This document shows positions 1 to 10,030 of a stretch of 64,000 bases of DNA, piece by piece. Below the pieces are notes generated by a model. The model worked only from the letters and a program-made list of their open reading frames with translations, did no database searches and was not told where the DNA came from. A program made the position numbers and the translations under genes. Numbering within the stretch: the first letter of the stretch is position 1; each line of letters starts with the position of its first letter. The DNA is taken from NCBI RefSeq assembly GCF_004022485.1, contig NZ_CP034951.1, positions 992,001 to 1,056,000 on the forward strand, in the 5' to 3' direction. This DNA comes from Aequorivita sp. H23M31. GTDB lineage: Bacteria; Bacteroidota; Bacteroidia; Flavobacteriales; Flavobacteriaceae.

Positions 1-3000
1 TTCGTCTGTTTTACGGGTACCCTCTTGGGCACGTTGTAATTTTTTCTGTTCATCCTCCCTTTTTTCTTCTTTTTTCTTTTGCCTCTTCTCCTTTTTAGCT
101 TCTTTTATTGCTTCTTTCTCCTCTTTGGTTTGACCGTGCAATAAAGCGTCCCACAGTTCATTAAACTTGTTGAACTCCTGTGTAAAGATCAAAGCTATAC
201 CGCTAACGACAGTCTGACCGTCAATTACATTATCAAATTCATTATGATGAAAACCTTTTAAGCGGTAACGACCATTTTCGGTCAATAAATATTCAATACT
301 TATATTTCCTATAATCGGCGTTGGTTCGTTCGTAGGACTGCTCCCCTGCAGATCTACTTCGCTGCCCACTCGCACAATCACTCTATCGTCAAAAAGTTTT
401 TTCTGGGCGGCAATGTCCAATTGCGTTCTTTCTTGGGGGGTTTCTCCCTGATAATCTGTATAACTATCTAAACCGAAGTCAAGTTCCAACCCAGTATTTC
501 CCAATATTTTGTCAGAAAAAGTATTCAATTGATCGGAGAGCGCATCGTTTAAATTATCCCGAGCTACAGATGCAAAACCTCCTCCACTACCGTCGCTTCC
601 GGGATCTGGATAAAAGCGGTTGAGCACTAACAGTGAAAATACCTGTCTGTTCAATTCATCCGTTTGCTGGTTTACCTGTTGAATTCTTCCATATACCTGT
701 CCTCCAATTGCTCCTTGCTCGTTTTCGGGCATATCCAAATCGAAGGATATTTTCGGTTTAAGCAGTTCCCCATCGATATTCAGATAGACATAAAAGGGTA
801 GAACTTGACGATACTTCCCTTTAACGGAAGGATCCGCTCCAGAACTAATGGGCGCCATCAATGCCGAAGCAGATGTTTTAACTTTATAAATGGCCTTTAC
901 ATCAAGTTTGGCGTCAAATGGATCACCAGACCAACTTACTCTACTACCCGGCGCCAACTCAAACCGGCGATTCACAAGACTGTATAGATTCATTTCATAA
1001 TGGCCACCCGCGATATCATATACTCCAGTGAGCGATATTCTTCCATTTGGATTCATAGTAAAATTGAAATCACCATCGCCATAAACCTCAAAATTATCTT
1101 CCGTTTCCTCATCGATTACAATAGTAATCTTGGCTTTTTTGCCAATCTTCAAAAATGCGTTGATATCAAATCCAGTTAAAACTGCGGATTTTTCTTCCGT
1201 TCTGGTCAATACTGCGTCCGGATCCTCTCTATTTACAAAGATTACTATCCCATCTCTTTCCTCAATAGCCACAGAGGCCGACGGAAGAACATACGTGATA
1301 TTTGTATCATCATCCAGCCGAAGTCTCGCATCCAGTTTAGGAATTTGCAAATCTCCGGTTAACGTGGCATCAGCATTAAAGGAAGCCCTGCCATAAACCA
1401 TGTCGTTATCCTCTTTGGTGGCATTTATTAGCTGAAAGTTTTCAGCATCCAGTTTTAAATTAAATGTAGGATTTATAAATGATTCCGTTCCGATATTACC
1501 AGAGAGGACCAACTGATTATTATTTTCATCACGTACAGTAAATCCGTCCATATAAATCCCAGAATTATCCAATTTTATGGATTCATTCGCCAGAGTAAAG
1601 GGAGCGTTCAGTTTGGAAATTGTAAACGAGGCATTATCAAAATTCAGATTTCCTTTATATTGAGGATCTTTCGTTGTTCCAGTAACGTTGAACTTTCCTG
1701 AAAAACTGCCTCCTGTATTTTTTACCTCACCTAAAGAAAATCCTTCGAGTGCATACATATTGAATTTGTTTATTACCAAATCCAAATCTTGTCTCCCCTC
1801 TGTTTCACTTGCAATATAATCGCCCTTGAGGTCCAGGTCCACCTCTCCTTCTTTCATTGCCATTTCAAAATCGTATCGATCACCACCGTCAGATTCCGCT
1901 TTTGCAGTCAACCTTCCCAAATCGATATCGAGCATTTCTAGTTTGTCAATCATAAGATCGGCCAGAAGTCCTGTTTTACCATATGGCTCTACCAAAGCAA
2001 GATTTCCATTTAAATTTCCTTTAGCCAATTCCTCTTCAGGATTTAAATAATTCAGAATCTCGCTGAGTTTGAAATTTTGGAATTCAATGGCGGCGTGGTC
2101 ACGGGAAATATCGGGCATCTTATCGGTAAGTTCTACCTTTTCATCGCCACGGGTAAATCGAAAATCATTAAACGCTACCTTCTTTCTGCTGATAAGGACT
2201 TCATTGTTTTCCGGAGTTTCCCATTTCTTTCTATCCAGTATTAAGCTGTCCGGTTTTACGTGAAAGCGCAATTCTTCGGAAGTTCCCGTAATCTGGGAGT
2301 TAATATTAATGAGAATACTGTCTTTATGAATTGCGGTAAAAGCTAGATTGAGTTCCTCATTTTCCTGATGTCCGCTTATTTTAGTTTTAGGAACGTCAAG
2401 AGGTCCAGCTTTTAAACTGTTGAAGCCAAGATCGAATATAAATTTATCCTTATCGCTATCCATTGTAAACGCCAGACTATCCAACTCGTTACCACCATAA
2501 TTTATATGAGGAGCTTGAATCTTGGCAGCCAATTTCCTTTCACTTTGATCAAAGTAGGCAGCAATGCTGATAGTATCCAAATCGTTGACGTTTACTAAAA
2601 AGACCTTGTTTAGAACCGGAGCTTGGGCGATCCTTCCGATTATTTTCAGCTTTACGGGATTCTCAACCGTATCGGACAAAACAACTTTTTTGGAAAAATA
2701 ACTGGCAATATGTTTTTTGATTGCCGCTCCAAATGTTTCGGGATCGGTGTTGCTCTCCAAACTCAATTGCAAAATTTTATTATCGACCCAAATGGAGGTA
2801 GTATCTTTACGAATGTGCGCTGTTGCGAGCACATCGCCCAGAAGATAGGTTTTATTATCATAGACCACTACTCCATTACCAATGGTAGAAATTATGTCGA
2901 AACCTTCTTTGGAGCCTTCAAAATCGGCATCTAATACTAGACCCGTTCTCACATCCCGGTCCATGACGCCAATTGCCTGAAGATTCACACCTTTTACATC

Positions 3001-5130
3001 CAAATGCGCACTTACCTTTGGTGAAACGGAATCCAGAACAATATCCGCATTAAAGGCCAAATCAAGATTTTTATCTTTATATGCCGAAACAATATCCCCT
3101 TCTCCATTCGCGATCTTACCATTAATTTCCCAATCTTTTATAGCATAATCCCTAAACTGAAAGCTGGATATTTTAGCATCTAAAGTTGCATCAAGACTAT
3201 TGATATCCTTTCCAGAACCTTGTGTTTTTATGCTCAGGCTCAGCGCACCAAATTCTTCGTTATTTAGCAGCTCGTTGATTTTGTATTCCTTTATTTCAAC
3301 ATCGGCATCAAAGGCAATTTCGGAATCATTTTTAAAGTGTCCGTCAATAATGGCAATTCCCTGCGAAGTGGTAAGATTCGCCATGGCATAAATATCTTCA
3401 GGATTTCCTTTGGCATGTCCCTCCAAGGCAACATCTTCTGGTAAGCTCACTCCCAAATCCTTTTCGCTGACAAAACGAACCAAATCACTTCTCTTGGTCT
3501 TTGCGGAAAAGTGGGGAATATTGAATTTAAGATTTTCGGGATTGGTGGCGTTTTGGATAGTTCCATTTGCCGAAATCCGTGTGGTATTTCCCCAGAAAAC
3601 ATTTAGCTTCGGAATTGAAATAGACGATAAATATCCCGAGGCGTCCACATTTCCTGAAAGTCTTTTTTCTGAAAGAGTCCTTAGATATTCATTCTTACGA
3701 AGGTCGGGTTGAAATTTGAAAATCTCCTTTAAATCCACCGCAAAAGATGGCAAATCAAGGGCGATCTTGGATTGCTCGGGTTTGTCGATTAAATCAGCTA
3801 AAGATTTATAATCAAACCGAACTTTACCGTTCAGACTATTATCATTTAAAGCCAGTTTTATTTTATCTACATCCAAGTATTTATCCGAAGCGTCAATATT
3901 GAGAGTCAATTGTTTAAGGTTAAAACCTGAGCCCTCTTGAAAGGTTAATTCATCAAGATTTAAACCAGCCTTTTTATCTTTTAAGAAAACATTATTTGCC
4001 TGTAGATTAAAATTCTGAAGAGCAATTGCATTGGGATTGAAAACGTTTTTCTTGACTTCATTTTTACCTACAAAATAACTGATGTTATTGCCTTCCATAT
4101 CAATTTTGGAAATAGCAATTCTAAAATCAGGCCATTCGAAATTTCGGATATCCTCCTTTGCTTCATCTTTAACTTCTTCGACTTTTTGGGTTATTCCATT
4201 TACTTCCGTTTCAGTATTTAAGGTTATAATGGAATTTTTTAATCTGAAATCGCCGATATCGATGGTATTATTAGCTAGATCTGCCTCCTTCATTTCTAAA
4301 TAAAGATCGGCAATCTCTGCTTCGGCTGCTATTCGATCGCCGTAGGATTGATAATCGAGAAACACATTTTTTAGTGCGATTTTATCCAATTCCAAAAAGG
4401 GCAAAGGACTGTCTCCCTTGGGCTGCGGTGGAACGGGTGATTGGATATATTTAATGCGTGCATTTGAAATAGTTGCTTGGGAAGCGCGGAAATCCATATT
4501 TTCCAGATCCGTTTTTTTCATCTGAAGATTGAGACTTCCTATTTGAAATTGACTATCAATCCCCAATACGGCATCGTCAAAAACAATGTTGAAATCCTTA
4601 AAATGGAAATCGCCCAAGATTAAATTCATCGTTGATGAGGTAGTGTCGACGGCAACTGTAGTTGTATCAGGTGTAACGAAAGCGTCGATAAGAAACTGAA
4701 AGTTGTAACCGTCAATTGAGTCCTTTCGGATTACATTTGCCCGCAGGCCTTCCCAATACAGATTGTCGATTCCAAAACTGTTTCCGCGGATTAGGGGCAA
4801 TAAGGGTATATCTGCCTCCAAGGATTTCGAATAGATTAGGGTGTCCCCCTTTTTATCTTCTAAAAAAAGACCCTTCAACATCACGTTTCCATCAAAAGTA
4901 ATAAAGAGCTTGTCGATCTCAACTCTGGTATGGGTTTTTCCCGAAACGTATTTAACAGCCCTTTGTACAATAATATTCTGGCCCCACGGACTGCGAACAA
5001 ATAGGATAAGAAGAAACACCAGTAGAATTAAGATCCCGAAAATCCATCCGATGACTCTTAAAACCCTGTGTTTTTTTTTCCTTTTGGTCTTTTTCTTTTT
5101 CTCTTCCAAAGGCTTTGGGATAGATTTCAA
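1..5130 (-). CDS. tamB: TamB-family translocation and assembly module protein (partial, C-terminal end beyond window)
   Basis: This frame is open on the minus strand from a stop at 5158-5160 to the left edge, about 1710 codons. The N-terminus is lysine-rich, followed by one hydrophobic segment (about residues 20-40) and then the motif RSPWGQNII, which is characteristic of flavobacterial TamB/DUF490 proteins. The rest is long, beta-rich and repetitive. TamB proteins are inner-membrane-anchored periplasmic proteins implicated in outer-membrane protein assembly or lipid transport. The last visible stretch is a highly charged Lys/Glu/Gln tail; the stop lies outside the window. No ATG lies before the membrane segment, so the start must be TTG (5130 or 5109); 5130 is chosen arbitrarily. 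The family call is firm, the start is not. Confidence 0.88.
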   Translation of the reverse strand, partial: MKSIPKPLEEKKKKTKRKKKHRVLRVIGWIFGILILLVFLLILFVRSPWGQNIIVQRAVKYVSGKTHTRVEIDKLFITFDGNVMLKGLFLEDKKGDTLIYSKSLEADIPLLPLIRGNSFGIDNLYWEGLRANVIRKDSIDGYNFQFLIDAFVTPDTTTVAVDTTSSTMNLILGDFHFKDFNIVFDDAVLGIDSQFQIGSLNLQMKKTDLENMDFRASQATISNARIKYIQSPVPPQPKGDSPLPFLELDKIALKNVFLDYQSYGDRIAAEAEIADLYLEMKEADLANNTIDIGDFRLKNSIITLNTETEVNGITQKVEEVKDEAKEDIRNFEWPDFRIAISKIDMEGNNISYFVGKNEVKKNVFNPNAIALQNFNLQANNVFLKDKKAGLNLDELTFQEGSGFNLKQLTLNIDASDKYLDVDKIKLALNDNSLNGKVRFDYKSLADLIDKPEQSKIALDLPSFAVDLKEIFKFQPDLRKNEYLRTLSEKRLSGNVDASGYLSSISIPKLNVFWGNTTRISANGTIQNATNPENLKFNIPHFSAKTKRSDLVRFVSEKDLGVSLPEDVALEGHAKGNPEDIYAMANLTTSQGIAIIDGHFKNDSEIAFDADVEIKEYKINELLNNEEFGALSLSIKTQGSGKDINSLDATLDAKISSFQFRDYAIKDWEINGKIANGEGDIVSAYKDKNLDLAFNADIVLDSVSPKVSAHLDVKGVNLQAIGVMDRDVRTGLVLDADFEGSKEGFDIISTIGNGVVVYDNKTYLLGDVLATAHIRKDTTSIWVDNKILQLSLESNTDPETFGAAIKKHIASYFSKKVVLSDTVENPVKLKIIGRIAQAPVLNKVFLVNVNDLDTISIAAYFDQSERKLAAKIQAPHINYGGNELDSLAFTMDSDKDKFIFDLGFNSLKAGPLDVPKTKISGHQENEELNLAFTAIHKDSILININSQITGTSEELRFHVKPDSLILDRKKWETPENNEVLISRKKVAFNDFRFTRGDEKVELTDKMPDISRDHAAIEFQNFKLSEILNYLNPEEELAKGNLNGNLALVEPYGKTGLLADLMIDKLEMLDIDLGRLTAKAESDGGDRYDFEMAMKEGEVDLDLKGDYIASETEGRQDLDLVINKFNMYALEGFSLGEVKNTGGSFSGKFNVTGTTKDPQYKGNLNFDNASFTISKLNAPFTLANESIKLDNSGIYMDGFTVRDENNNQLVLSGNIGTESFINPTFNLKLDAENFQLINATKEDNDMVYGRASFNADATLTGDLQIPKLDARLRLDDDTNITYVLPSASVAIEERDGIVIFVNREDPDAVLTRTEEKSAVLTGFDINAFLKIGKKAKITIVIDEETEDNFEVYGDGDFNFTMNPNGRISLTGVYDIAGGHYEMNLYSLVNRRFELAPGSRVSWSGDPFDAKLDVKAIYKVKTSASALMAPISSGADPSVKGKYRQVLPFYVYLNIDGELLKPKISFDLDMPENEQGAIGGQVYGRIQQVNQQTDELNRQVFSLLVLNRFYPDPGSDGSGGGFASVARDNLNDALSDQLNTFSDKILGNTGLELDFGLDSYTDYQGETPQERTQLDIAAQKKLFDDRVIVRVGSEVDLQGSSPTNEPTPIIGNISIEYLLTENGRYRLKGFHHNEFDNVIDGQTVVSGIALIFTQEFNKFNELWDALLHGQTKEEKEAIKEAKKEKRQKKKEEKREDEQKKLQRAQEGTRKTDE

Positions 5131-5310
5131 AAATAGGAAAAATACAGTATACAAAACCTAAGAATCCCTCTAACTATAAGGATTTAAGCATAAATCTATG
5201 TTAAAAATGGAATAGGAAATATCTATATTACGTCGAAAGTTCCATTAAACTTGTTAAACAGCCGAATTGATTTATTACCATACATCAATGTAGTTATAAA
5301 ATTGGTGCTC

Positions 5311-5318
5311 TAGCTTTG
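5311..5318 (+). promoter_or_regulatory. Probable Bacteroidota -7 promoter element for the YceI gene
   Basis: TAGCTTTG matches the TAnnTTTG -7 box used by the Bacteroidota housekeeping sigma factor and lies 31 bases before the ATG of the YceI gene. No clear -33 TTG/TTTG box is seen at the expected distance, so this is a motif-only call. Confidence 0.4.
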
Positions 5319-5349
5319 TAAAAATTATTAATCCTTAAAACAAAGAGAC

Positions 5350-5874
5350 ATGCAAAAACAAAAAATAACAATTTGGAAAATCGATCCCGCACATTCAGAA
5401 ATAGAATTCAAAGTAAAACATATGATGATTTCCACAGTTAGTGGGAGCTTTGAAAAATTTGAAGGACATTTAGAAACTACATCAGATGATTTTAAAGATG
5501 CAAAATTTTTCTTTTCGGCAAATGTTGATAGCATCAATACAAAAAGTAAGGATCGCGACACTCATTTAAGATCTGATGATTTCTTTGGCGCAGCAACCCA
5601 TCCCAACTTAACTTTTATCTCCAAATCATTTGATGGTGAAACACTTGTAGGAGATCTCACACTTAAAGGCATTACAAAAGAAATAAAGCTTGATGGAGAT
5701 TTTAATGGGATAGCACACGATCCCTACGGACAAACAAAAGCGGGATTTGAATTTGAAGGACAGCTTAACAGAAAAGACTTCGGTTTAACCTGGAATGCAA
5801 TGACGGAGGCCGGAAGTGTTGTGGTGAGCGATAAGGTAAGACTGCTCATTTCAGTTCAGTTTATTAAACAATAG
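5350..5874 (+). CDS. YceI family protein
   Basis: A 174-residue protein with YceI hallmarks: an opening W-x-I-D-P-x-H-S-E motif, the central D-x-H-L-x-S-x-D-F-F motif, and a late L-T-L-K-G-I-T-K segment. YceI proteins are lipocalin-like beta-barrels that bind isoprenoid or other amphipathic molecules. E. coli YceI is periplasmic, but no signal peptide is visible here, so this copy is probably cytoplasmic. It lies 29 bases before the pirin gene on the same strand and the two may be co-transcribed. YceI and pirin are often found together in stress-related sets, so a redox or stress role is a reasonable inference but is not shown by the sequence. Confidence 0.9.
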   Translation: MQKQKITIWKIDPAHSEIEFKVKHMMISTVSGSFEKFEGHLETTSDDFKDAKFFFSANVDSINTKSKDRDTHLRSDDFFGAATHPNLTFISKSFDGETLVGDLTLKGITKEIKLDGDFNGIAHDPYGQTKAGFEFEGQLNRKDFGLTWNAMTEAGSVVVSDKVRLLISVQFIKQ

Positions 5875-5903
5875 AAATATTAATAGAAAATAAATTATAA
5901 AAA

Positions 5904-6779
5904 ATGAAAACAAAAAATATAGAACGCGTAGTAAATCCGCCACGACCCCATATGGTTGGAGATGGATTTCGGGTCCACAATTATATTCCATCTGGTCTTG
6001 GTGTAGGTTTTGAACGGATGGATCCATTTATAATGATGGACTATAACAGTAAATTTTACTTTCCTCCCACCGATCAACCCCGCGGAGTTGGCGTCCATCC
6101 GCATCGCGGTTTTGAAACCGTTACAATTGCCTATAAAGGCAAGGTTGCACATCATGACAGTGCCGGAAATAGCGGAGTAATCGAAGAAGGTGACGTGCAG
6201 TGGATGACCGCCGCCTCTGGCGTTCTTCATAAGGAATATCACGAGGAAAATTTTAGTAGAGAAGGTGGGGATTTCCAAATGGTGCAGTTATGGGTCAATC
6301 TTCCAGCAAAAGATAAAATGAGCACGCCAAAATATCAGGGTATCGTAAACAGTGAAATAAAAAAAGTTGAACTGTCTGAAAATGCTGGTGTAGTTGAAGT
6401 AATTGCTGGGGAATATCTTGGAACAAAAGGGAGTGCTTCTACTTTTACCCCTGTTTATCTTTTAAATGCAAAGTTAAACATAGGAGGAAAAGCTAGCTTT
6501 AATTTTCCAGCCGATTATAATACTGCTGTTTTGGTAATTGAAGGAAAAATAAGAATAAACAATTCAGAGGAAATAAATACTGATAGTTTGGCATTGATGG
6601 CAAATGATGGTGAAGGGTTCAATATTGAAGCTTCTGGCGATGCCGTTGTGTTGGTGATAAGTGGAGATCCTTTAAATGAACCGATTGCCGCCCAAGGTCC
6701 TTTTGTAATGAATACTCGCGCAGAGTTGGTTCAGGCAATCAGCGATTATAATATGGGAAAATTTGGATATTTGGAGTAA
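5904..6779 (+). CDS. Pirin family protein (bicupin)
   Basis: A 291-residue protein, full length for pirins. The N-terminal cupin carries H-P-H-R-G-F-E-T (about residues 67-74), K-V-A-H-H-D, and further on W-M-T-A-A-S-G-V-L-H-K-E, which together give the three His and one Glu metal ligands of pirins. The C-terminal half is a second, degenerate cupin. Family members include iron-binding quercetinases and redox-sensitive co-regulators; the substrate cannot be told from sequence. It follows the YceI gene closely and converges with a Crp/Fnr gene across a hairpin at 6793-6864. Confidence 0.92.
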   Translation: MKTKNIERVVNPPRPHMVGDGFRVHNYIPSGLGVGFERMDPFIMMDYNSKFYFPPTDQPRGVGVHPHRGFETVTIAYKGKVAHHDSAGNSGVIEEGDVQWMTAASGVLHKEYHEENFSREGGDFQMVQLWVNLPAKDKMSTPKYQGIVNSEIKKVELSENAGVVEVIAGEYLGTKGSASTFTPVYLLNAKLNIGGKASFNFPADYNTAVLVIEGKIRINNSEEINTDSLALMANDGEGFNIEASGDAVVLVISGDPLNEPIAAQGPFVMNTRAELVQAISDYNMGKFGYLE

Positions 6780-6792
6780 CCGAGGATGGGCT

Positions 6793-6864
6793 AAACCTAA
6801 CAGGTCTCAATTTGTCCGCCGAAGCTTTTTTAGCGTAGGAGGAAGATCTGTTGGGTTTTTACAA
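6793..6864. terminator. Nested inverted repeat between convergent genes, likely bidirectional terminator
   Basis: An outer 14-base inverted repeat (6793-6806 with 6845-6858, two G-U type mismatches) ends in a T run on the plus strand. Its loop contains a second hairpin, TCCGCCGAAGC / AGCGTAGGAGGA with a T-rich loop, at about 6813-6842. It lies between the stop codons of the convergent pirin and Crp/Fnr genes, where a shared terminator is expected. The motif resembles hairpin repeats common between genes in Bacteroidota; that comparison is from memory. Confidence 0.6.
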
Positions 6865-6871
6865 ATCAAAT

Positions 6872-7471
6872 TTAGGAATTCCGATGTGCCAGTTCCTTTC
6901 TTACCCTACTTAAACTTTCGGGGGTTATCCCCAGATAAGAAGCGATCATCCATTGTGGTACCCGCAATAACAAATCTGGATAAGTTTCAATAAAACTTAA
7001 ATATCTGTTCTCCGCAGATGCGCTGAGTAAAAGATTAAGCCGTTGTTGTATGTGTCGAATATGGTTATGTAAAAGTTTCTCATTAAACTTTCTGAAATTT
7101 TCATCCAACTGAGTAGCTCGATCCATAAAGTTTTTATCCAACAATACCACTTTTGAATCTTCAATGGCCTCTATATAAATTTCAGAAGTATCTTTAAAAT
7201 AAACGCTTCCTCTATCTACAATAAACCAATTTTCAGGTGCAAACTGAATCAGGTGCTCCTTTCCGTCCTCTCCAAGTGTATAAGACCGAAGCAATCCCTC
7301 TTCTACAAAAAAAGAATGACGGCAAACCTCTCCTTCCCGAAGCAACATTTCTCCTTTTGGGAAATCTGCTTTTTCCAAACTTTCATATAATGTATCCGAA
7401 TGTGCTTCTGAGATTCCTGCCATGTTGGTCAAGTAGGATCTGAAATTTTTTTCTAAATCATTATTCTGCAT
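6872..7471 (-). CDS. Crp/Fnr family transcriptional regulator
   Basis: A 199-residue protein with an N-terminal cyclic-nucleotide-binding beta-roll (about residues 20-115: K-G-E-M-L-L-R-E-G-E-V-C and F-F-V-E-E-G-L-L-R-S) and a C-terminal winged helix ending Y-L-G-I-T-P-E-S-L-S-R-V-R, the usual Crp recognition helix. The phosphate-binding cassette residues needed for cAMP are not evident, and no Fnr-type cysteine cluster is present. It therefore fits the large Bacteroidota subgroup of Crp-like regulators with an unknown ligand. It may regulate the neighbouring pirin/YceI genes, but nothing in the sequence shows this. Confidence 0.9.
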   Translation of the reverse strand: MQNNDLEKNFRSYLTNMAGISEAHSDTLYESLEKADFPKGEMLLREGEVCRHSFFVEEGLLRSYTLGEDGKEHLIQFAPENWFIVDRGSVYFKDTSEIYIEAIEDSKVVLLDKNFMDRATQLDENFRKFNEKLLHNHIRHIQQRLNLLLSASAENRYLSFIETYPDLLLRVPQWMIASYLGITPESLSRVRKELAHRNS

Positions 7472-7692
7472 CTTATGTTTTAAAAAATGATTGTTTAAAA
7501 GTATAAAATAATTCTTCCGGAGTAAGGCGCAAATTTCAACTCGAAAGTCTGTACCGCTAAAAAAATTCTAAATAAGTATAAGCTATTCTGTTAATGCACT
7601 TCGGTTGCATTTCTTGATTCCCTAATTTTGAAAATTTACAAATTGGACCAATCCAAAATATTGAATTAAAAAGCCCTTTAAAATACTGCATC

Positions 7693-7869
7693 ATGAAATG
7701 GATATTCGAAAATTTTAAAGCTGAACTAAATAACCTTACTCCCGAAGTTCGGGAAAAGGCATTAAAAATAGCTGAAAAAATAATGGAAAAAGGTGGTGTA
7801 TCAGAAGATGAGGCCATCAAAAAAGGTATTGCCAAAGCCCAAGAATGGTTATATGATTCAGAGGGATAA
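7693..7869 (+). CDS. Small YdaT/DUF2188-like protein (58 residues)
   Basis: A 58-codon frame from ATG 7693 to TAA 7867. The peptide begins MKWIFENFKAEL, contains L-T-P-E-V-R-E-K-A-L-K-I-A and ends in A-K-A-Q-E-W-L-Y-D. This pattern (short aromatic start, PEVREKA helix, final K-A-x-E-W helix) resembles small YdaT-type proteins, whose function is unknown. It ends 25 bases before the P-type ATPase on the same strand, so it is probably the first gene of a two-gene operon. The next gene has a good ribosome-binding sequence, AGGAGAAG, at about 7880. The reading frame is convincing, the family is tentative. Confidence 0.72.
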   Translation: MKWIFENFKAELNNLTPEVREKALKIAEKIMEKGGVSEDEAIKKGIAKAQEWLYDSEG

Positions 7870-7894
7870 ATGCTGAGATTAGGAGAAGAATTAA

Positions 7895-9886
7895 ATGAAA
7901 AACGCAATCGAGAATACCAACAGTCCTATAATTGAAGATAGCTGTTGCCATCCTACCCCTGAAATAACAGATAACACTACTGTGGACGACTGTTGCACCC
8001 CTACTGCCACGACAGAAAAAGTAGAAAAATCTATATTCCATACTTATCTCCCGGCCATTTTCAGTTTTATAATGCTGATTGCCGGGATTATTCTCGACTA
8101 TCTGAACATTGCCTTTTTTACAGGGGGAGTACAACTAGTTTGGTATCTTTTAGCTTATATTCCGGTAGGATATCCTGTCTTAAAACACGGATGGGATGCA
8201 ATATTAAAAGGTGATTTCTTTACGGAATTTTTTTTAATGGGAATTGCAACCATCGGCGCCTTCGCACTGGGCCATTATCATGAAGGCGTGGCGGTAATGC
8301 TTTTCTACACTTTAGGAGAGCTTTTTCAACATTCAGCGGTTCATAAATCAAAGCAAAATATTAAGGCACTTTTGGATATACGGCCTAATGTGGCCATGGT
8401 ATTTCGAAATAATAATTATGTATCCGTACATCCTCAAGAGGTAAAGATCGGAGAAAAGATACAAGTTCGAACTGGAGAAAAAATTCCGTTGGACGGAAAA
8501 CTACTTTCCACAAATGCAACCTTAGATACTGCAGCAATAACTGGTGAGAGCAAACCAGCATCAATGTATGAAGGAGAAAATGTTTATGCCGGAAGTATTA
8601 ATCTGGAAAATGTTATCGAAATAGAATCAACCAAAGTTTTTGAAGATAGTTCAATTGCAAAAATATTGCACTTGGTACAAAACGCAACTTCCAGAAAATC
8701 CAAAACAGAACTTTTTATTCGCAAATTTGCCCGCGTTTATACACCAATTGTGGTTTTTGCAGCGCTTGCCCTTACCTTTCTGCCCTACTTTTTTGTTGAA
8801 GATTATGTTTTCGGGGATTGGCTTTACCGAGCCTTGGTATTTCTGGTTATTTCCTGTCCTTGTGCCTTGGTTATTTCCATTCCATTGGGATATTTCGGAG
8901 GTCTGGGGGCTGCTTCCAAAAATGGAATACTTTTCAAAGGAGCATCATTTTTGGACAGTATTACTAAGATCAATACTGTGGTAATGGACAAAACCGGCAC
9001 CCTAACCAAAGGAGTTTTTAAAATAAAAGATATAAAAACCTTCGGAATTGATGAAGCAGAAATGATGGGTTACCTTCAAGCTATTGAAGCCCAATCCACG
9101 CATCCTATAGCAAAAGCGATTCTTAAATATAAAAATGAAACAACCTATTCAGCTTCCGATGTATTGGAAACCGCAGGCAAAGGATTACAAGGCACCGTCA
9201 ATAACAAAACAGTTCTGGCAGGAAATAAAACACTGATGGATTTGCATAAAATCCAAGTTGCCGTTGAAAGTATTTACATTGTTGATTCAATCGTTATGAT
9301 TGCGATTGATGGAGAATTCAGAGGTTATGTAACCATAGCAGATGAAATAAAAGAAGACGCCCAAGAGAGCATTCAGCAGCTGCGTTCACTCGGCATCAAG
9401 AAAATAATTATGCTGTCTGGGGATAAGTCATCAATAACTGAAAAGCTGGGAAAAGAACTTGGATTACAGGAATCAATCGGTGGCTTATTACCGGAAGAAA
9501 AATTAAAAAAAGTTGAATCTCTCAAAAACATTCCGGGAACAAAAGTTGCATTTGTGGGGGACGGAATAAATGACGCGCCTGTAATTGCAGCAAGTGATGT
9601 GGGAATTGCAATGGGTGGTTTGGGAAGCGACGTTGCTATTGAAACTGCCGATGTTGTAATACAGACAGACCATCCGTCAAAAATTGCACGTGCTATAAAA
9701 ATCGGTCGTTCTACAAGAGCTATCGTCTGGCAAAATATTGCCCTTGCATTTGGTGTAAAACTTATAGTGTTGATTTTGGGCGCAGGCGGAATCGCAACTA
9801 TGTGGGAGGCGGTTTTTGCAGATGTAGGAGTTGCTTTTTTAGCAATTCTTAATGCAATTAGACTTCAGCGGATGCATTGGGATTAG
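7895..9886 (+). CDS. Heavy-metal P-type ATPase, Zn/Cd/Pb type (P1B-2)
   Basis: A 663-residue ATPase expected to pump divalent soft metals out across the inner membrane. Visible motifs: the CPC metal-site motif in S-C-P-C-A-L-V (about residue 320), the phosphorylation site D-K-T-G-T-L-T at D365, the S-T-H-P-I-A motif, and the hinge G-D-G-I-N-D-A-P. The last membrane helices carry a Lys (F-G-V-K) and an Asp (F-A-D-V-G-V) in the positions typical of ZntA-like pumps, which favours Zn/Cd over Cu. The usual N-terminal HMA domain is missing; instead a short tail has two Cys-Cys pairs (residues about 17-18 and 32-33). Motif-based specificity is an inference. Confidence 0.93.
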   Translation: MKNAIENTNSPIIEDSCCHPTPEITDNTTVDDCCTPTATTEKVEKSIFHTYLPAIFSFIMLIAGIILDYLNIAFFTGGVQLVWYLLAYIPVGYPVLKHGWDAILKGDFFTEFFLMGIATIGAFALGHYHEGVAVMLFYTLGELFQHSAVHKSKQNIKALLDIRPNVAMVFRNNNYVSVHPQEVKIGEKIQVRTGEKIPLDGKLLSTNATLDTAAITGESKPASMYEGENVYAGSINLENVIEIESTKVFEDSSIAKILHLVQNATSRKSKTELFIRKFARVYTPIVVFAALALTFLPYFFVEDYVFGDWLYRALVFLVISCPCALVISIPLGYFGGLGAASKNGILFKGASFLDSITKINTVVMDKTGTLTKGVFKIKDIKTFGIDEAEMMGYLQAIEAQSTHPIAKAILKYKNETTYSASDVLETAGKGLQGTVNNKTVLAGNKTLMDLHKIQVAVESIYIVDSIVMIAIDGEFRGYVTIADEIKEDAQESIQQLRSLGIKKIIMLSGDKSSITEKLGKELGLQESIGGLLPEEKLKKVESLKNIPGTKVAFVGDGINDAPVIAASDVGIAMGGLGSDVAIETADVVIQTDHPSKIARAIKIGRSTRAIVWQNIALAFGVKLIVLILGAGGIATMWEAVFADVGVAFLAILNAIRLQRMHWD

Positions 9887-10030
9887 TGCTAGGGTTTGGG
9901 GTTTGTTGTTTATAATTTGTGTTTCGGAGTTTCTAATTCTGCGTTTCAGATTTCAGGTTCAAAATAATTGAAAATATTAATGTGGAGTGAGGATTTGTAA
10001 ACCTTTCAAATTCAATATTGAAATTTGAGC

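Noticed and set aside
5895-6278. A 127-codon minus-strand frame over the pirin gene.
   Set aside because: It lies wholly inside the well-supported pirin gene on the opposite strand and has no family features.
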